From positions 1 to 9,590 of the forward strand of contig CAJYBF010000023.1 in NCBI GenBank assembly GCA_913064935.1: 9,590 bases of DNA. Reading direction: 5' to 3'. The position numbers and the translations under genes were made by a program. Positions 6,788-9,590 of the stretch are shown here, one piece after another. The notes under the pieces are model-generated. The model did no database searches and was not told where the DNA came from. It saw only the letters and a program-made list of their open reading frames with translations. The stretch comes from an uncultured Mollicutes bacterium (GTDB lineage Bacteria > Bacillota_I > Bacilli_A > MAG-NZ). Each line of letters opens with the position of its first letter. Positions within the stretch are counted from its first letter, which is position 1.

Positions 6788-7333
6788 TTATATAAGTGTT
6801 CGTAGCATGCTCTCGCTGATTCGTGGAATTACTGCTGTATGAGCTAATAATCCATCTTCTTTGTTTGTGGCTTCAGCAACTTCAATCGCTGCTTTAACGC
6901 TACTTACATCTCCTGTTAATATTGTAAATGCTTTCCCTCCGAGACCTCGTCCTAGCCTAATCTCTAAAAGATCAACATTTGCTGCTTTGACAGCAGCATC
7001 TGATAACAAAACTGCAGTGGCAAGTGAATACGTTTCAATAACACCTACTGCACCTTTACTAACAATTTCTGTTTTACTGTTAAGTGCCGTAAAAACTTGC
7101 TTATGTACATTAGCGATGATTATATCATTCACTAAAGATTTACCAGCAGTCTTAGCTCCTACTTCTATTGCACTTTTTATAGCTGCTATTTTTCCTCTTA
7201 CCATAACAACGTACTTACCAGGACAACTAGCATAAGCTCCAACGAGCTTAACATCAGCCGTTTTTACTATCGCATCACCGGCTTCGATACCTCGAGCAAT
7301 ACTATTAAGTTCAATCATTCCTAATGAATCCAT
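6788..7333 (-). CDS. pduT: Tandem-domain BMC shell protein (BMC-T), PduT-like with probable Fe-S pore
   Basis: This 181-residue protein has two BMC domains (about 1-90 and 93-181) and would form a trimer that mimics a hexamer. Domain 1 has [24 protein letters not shown] and the pore-region motif [13 protein letters not shown]. PduT has the same CPGK arrangement, where the cysteine (Cys37 here, Cys38 in PduT) from three subunits binds a [4Fe-4S] cluster in the pore. Domain 2 has [27 protein letters not shown] and [23 protein letters not shown]. The likely role is electron transfer across the shell with the PduS-like protein encoded immediately upstream. A perfect AGGAGG site precedes ATG 7333 and overlaps the stop codon of that gene. 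Confidence 0.94.
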   Translation of the reverse strand: MDSLGMIELNSIARGIEAGDAIVKTADVKLVGAYASCPGKYVVMVRGKIAAIKSAIEVGAKTAGKSLVNDIIIANVHKQVFTALNSKTEIVSKGAVGVIETYSLATAVLLSDAAVKAANVDLLEIRLGRGLGGKAFTILTGDVSSVKAAIEVAEATNKEDGLLAHTAVIPRISESMLRTLI

Positions 7334-7345
7334 AATTCAAGCCTC

Positions 7346-8659
7346 CTATGCGTGTATTTCTATATGTAATTCATTTATGTCTTTCACGTTTCCACTAATA
7401 CTAGAATGAATGTTAGACCCTAGTGAATCTTTACAAGTTGCTATCAGCATTCCTTTTGAAACATCATCTCCTTTTTTAACAATTGGAGTAGCGACTACAC
7501 CAATATGTTGTTTAAGAAGGATTTTAACCGAGTTAGTTTCAAAGATATCTTCATTTAGAGGTGCATCCAGATTGTAATCTAATAAATCTAGTCTTGCTAT
7601 TAGCCTCTTAGTAGGTACCTTCTTACTGTCTCTTAATATATCTACTTCGTAAGGAACAGACTTTTCTGTCTTCGCTCCTTTTTTTAGTAAACTCTGTTTA
7701 ACTAAATTAGTGATTTTACCAGGGTCTAAATCCATCGGACATGCATATAAACTACATAGTCTACAATCACAGCACGATACAACATTAGAAATACTACCAA
7801 GTGTATGTGGGTCCTCGTTTGCGAGTCCTCTCATTACTTTATGTGGCTGAGTATTCATTCCTAGTATGTTTCTTGGACACATATCAGTACAAAAACTACA
7901 TTGGCAACATATTGCCTTTGTTAGTTTTAAATCGGTTTTTGTCTTACGAGTCTTTTTAACTATAAGACTATGATCAATTGGAAGGATTATTATTCCTCCA
8001 CTAGTCTTAGTAACTGGTGCGTTCCAATCGTTTTCAATATAACCCATCATTGGACCACCGACATTTAGCTTAAAATTCTCTAAGTCACTAGGTCCGCCAC
8101 ACTCATTAATTAATTCGATGAATGGAGTACCAATCGGTGCAATAAATGTTTGTGGTTGCTTAACGGCCCCCGTAACAGTAATCACCCTTTCTGTAACAGG
8201 TTTGTTTTTCGCTATTTGAATAGCAGTGTATACGTTTATAACTACAGCACCAACATCAAGTGGTAGTCCCATAAGTGGAACAACCTTATTAGTCACTTCA
8301 TAAACAAGTTGTTGTTCATCCCCTGCAGGATAGAAATCATCAATGATTTTAATCTCTATTGATTTTTCATTTTTAGTAAGTTTATCAAGTTTAATAACAG
8401 CACCTTTATACTTTGCCTTAAGGCAAATGACTCCTTTGGTAGCACCTGTTAGATCCATAGCTATTCTAAGTCCTATAATAAGATCTTCGCTATAGATTTT
8501 CATGAGTTGCTGATCAACCCTTAGAAGCGGTTCACACTCAGCTCCATTAATGATAACAACATCAGCTTTACAATCTAATTTCACATGTGTAGGAAAACCA
8601 GCTCCACCAGCGCCTACTATTCCGTTATTTTTAATTTTCTCTAAATAGTCCTTTGGCAT
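7346..8659 (-). CDS. pduS: PduS/RnfC-like flavin/Fe-S electron-transfer protein
   Basis: PduS-type proteins oxidise NADH or reduce cofactors, using flavin and two [4Fe-4S] clusters, at the shell. The 437-residue product begins MPKDYLEKIKNNGIVGAGGAGFPTHVKL, the glycine-rich nucleotide/FMN signature of the RnfC/NuoF-like domain, followed by NGAECEPLL. A SLBB-like segment lies near 160-220. Two cluster motifs follow: CxxCxxCxxxCP (Cys251, 254, 257, 261) and CxxCxxCxxxxCP (Cys296, 299, 302, 307). The C-terminus (about 380-437) resembles the lipoyl-like barrel of RnfC (GVVATPIVKKGDDVSKGMLIA). I chose ATG 8659 because AGGAG lies 8 bases upstream; a GTG at 8677 would add six residues. It is followed immediately by the PduT-like gene, its expected partner. 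Confidence 0.93.
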   Translation of the reverse strand: MPKDYLEKIKNNGIVGAGGAGFPTHVKLDCKADVVIINGAECEPLLRVDQQLMKIYSEDLIIGLRIAMDLTGATKGVICLKAKYKGAVIKLDKLTKNEKSIEIKIIDDFYPAGDEQQLVYEVTNKVVPLMGLPLDVGAVVINVYTAIQIAKNKPVTERVITVTGAVKQPQTFIAPIGTPFIELINECGGPSDLENFKLNVGGPMMGYIENDWNAPVTKTSGGIIILPIDHSLIVKKTRKTKTDLKLTKAICCQCSFCTDMCPRNILGMNTQPHKVMRGLANEDPHTLGSISNVVSCCDCRLCSLYACPMDLDPGKITNLVKQSLLKKGAKTEKSVPYEVDILRDSKKVPTKRLIARLDLLDYNLDAPLNEDIFETNSVKILLKQHIGVVATPIVKKGDDVSKGMLIATCKDSLGSNIHSSISGNVKDINELHIEIHA

Positions 8660-8667
8660 CTGATTCA

Positions 8668-8672
8668 CTCCT
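8668..8672 (-). promoter_or_regulatory. Ribosome binding site fixing the pduS-like start
   Basis: AGGAG on the minus strand, 8 bases before the ATG at 8659-8657. The alternative GTG at 8677 overlaps the space upstream of this site and has no comparable motif. Confidence 0.6.
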
Positions 8673-8683
8673 ATCACAAAATT

Positions 8684-9590
8684 CTATATAATTCTAAATC
8701 CACCTGACAAAGTACATCTTCTAATTCTAGTAAAACTCCTAGCAGAAGTTAATCCTTCTCAAGTTGGTGTTGCGATTGTAAGAGTAGTGAATCCTTCCCC
8801 TTCTATTCCAAGCCCCGCGAACGATGGAGCATTCTTAACAAATATAGTTGTACCTAACGCACGTGCTGCCAAAGTTAAATTAGTAACACTTCCTGAATGC
8901 ATTATCACAGTATGCTGACAACCAGCTTCGGCGATAACAAGTTTTTCAATTCCTTATTCAACTGAATAAATGCTAACTATCCCCAGAACCGGAATAAGCA
9001 TGTCAATTGTAACGAACGGATGATCCTCTGCTACTTCAGCAATAATCAATTTAATGTCTTCTCTAACAGGCATGTTACAACCCTTAAGGATAAATGAATG
9101 ACATTTACCAACGTACTTTCTATTCACAACCGTATTACCTAATTTGTTAGTAGTGAACAGTTCTTTTGTAACATTATCTATTTCGTGACGCTTAAGTTCA
9201 TAAGCACCACACTTAACCATTTCTCTTCTTAATTCATTAAACACTCCATTAAGCACCACTGCTTCTTTTTCAGCGATACATAACACATTATTATCAAATC
9301 CTGCTCCTCTAACAATATCGTCAGCGGCCTTTTTAATATTCGCTGTTTCATCAACAATTACTGGTGGGTTACCTGGTCCAGCAGCAATAACTTTTTTTCC
9401 ACTTTTCCTTGCTACTTCTACTACCGCTTCACCACCTGTATCAGCTAGCAGTCATATATCGTTATGAGTCATTATAACTTTACTAGTATCCATACAAGGG
9501 TTACGAGGAGAGGTAAGTAAGTTCTATGATCTTCCAACACAAGGGATTTCTTTATGAATCATTGACTTGGGTTATTAAGATACATCCTAA
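8684..9590 (-). pseudogene. pduP: Decayed CoA-acylating aldehyde dehydrogenase (PduP/EutE-like), 5' end outside window
   Basis: The intact enzyme would oxidise acetaldehyde to acetyl-CoA with NAD+ and CoA inside the microcompartment. One frame, 302 codons to TAG at 8684-8686, aligns with the C-terminal two thirds of EutE/PduP. Blocks in order are TGGEAVVEVARKSGKKVIAA, GPGNPPVIVDET, FDNNVLCIAEKE with the catalytic Cys (codon 9278-9280), HPFVTIDMLIPVLGIVSIYSVE, AEAGCQHTVIMHS, TTIFVKNAPSFAGLGIEGEGFTT and LTSARSFTRIRRCTLSGGFRII. In-frame stops occur at 8759-8761 (TGA), 8954-8956 (TAA), 9452-9454 (TGA), 9524-9526 (TAG), 9572-9577 (two TAA) and 9587-9589 (TAG). I see no frameshift, and the part upstream of 9450 is the most degraded. 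The open piece 9286-8954 (110 residues) should not be taken as a separate gene. Any encapsulation peptide would be outside the window. Confidence 0.85.

Noticed and set aside
8954..9286. A separate 110-residue gene
   Set aside because: It starts at an internal GTG just before the catalytic Cys codon of the aldehyde dehydrogenase frame, and homology continues in the same frame on both sides past the stops.
8759..9454. TGA decoded as glycine (as in some candidate phyla) or as tryptophan (as in mycoplasmas)
   Set aside because: TAA and TAG interrupt the same frame, the intact genes contain no internal TGA, and one BMC-H gene appears to end with TGA. Simple mutation such as GGA to TGA explains the pattern.
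9530..9590. A frameshift at the right end of the aldehyde dehydrogenase
   Set aside because: The other two minus-strand frames give no recognisable family sequence, whereas the main frame still shows DVS and SMIHKEI, matching the expected region despite dense stops. A small indel beyond this cannot be excluded.

Overview
The window reads as part of a low-GC, Firmicutes/Mollicutes-related bacterial chromosome. The evidence is AT-rich codon use, strong GGAGG-type ribosome binding sites and tightly packed genes. All genes lie on the minus strand, so transcription runs from high to low coordinates. Intact genes end in TAA, TAG and one TGA, so there is no sign that the standard bacterial code is altered.

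Positions 9590 to 2904 are most of a bacterial microcompartment (BMC, metabolosome) operon. In transcription order it holds a decayed CoA-acylating aldehyde dehydrogenase (PduP/EutE-like, 5' end outside the window), a PduS/RnfC-like Fe-S flavoprotein, a PduT-like tandem-domain shell protein with a likely Fe-S pore cysteine, two near-identical hexameric shell proteins, a deoxyribose-phosphate aldolase (DeoC) with an N-terminal encapsulation peptide, a pentameric vertex protein (EutN-like), an RpiB-like sugar-phosphate isomerase, two more EutN-like proteins and a phosphate acetyltransferase. DeoC plus RpiB beside shell genes is the signature of the class called sugar-phosphate-utilising (SPU) in BMC surveys. 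The expected chemistry is: sugar phosphate (RpiB step), then deoxyribose-5-phosphate cleaved to acetaldehyde and glyceraldehyde-3-phosphate (DeoC), then acetaldehyde to acetyl-CoA (aldehyde dehydrogenase), then acetyl-phosphate (Pta). PduS/PduT would pass electrons across the shell.

The main oddity is that the aldehyde dehydrogenase, central to this scheme, carries seven in-frame stop codons in the visible part and no frameshift I can detect. Every other enzyme and shell gene is open. The next gene after pta, an rlmA-like rRNA methyltransferase (2885-2016), also keeps one frame over its full length but has two in-frame stops. It is followed by a clear intrinsic terminator (1978-2001).

A new unit starts below the terminator, with an extended -10 promoter (about 1923-1931). 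It drives a YghO-like GNAT-fold protein (1893-799) and, with no gap, a DUF819 (YjcL-like) multi-pass membrane protein that runs off the left edge (798-1). I see no tRNA, rRNA, CRISPR array or insertion sequence.
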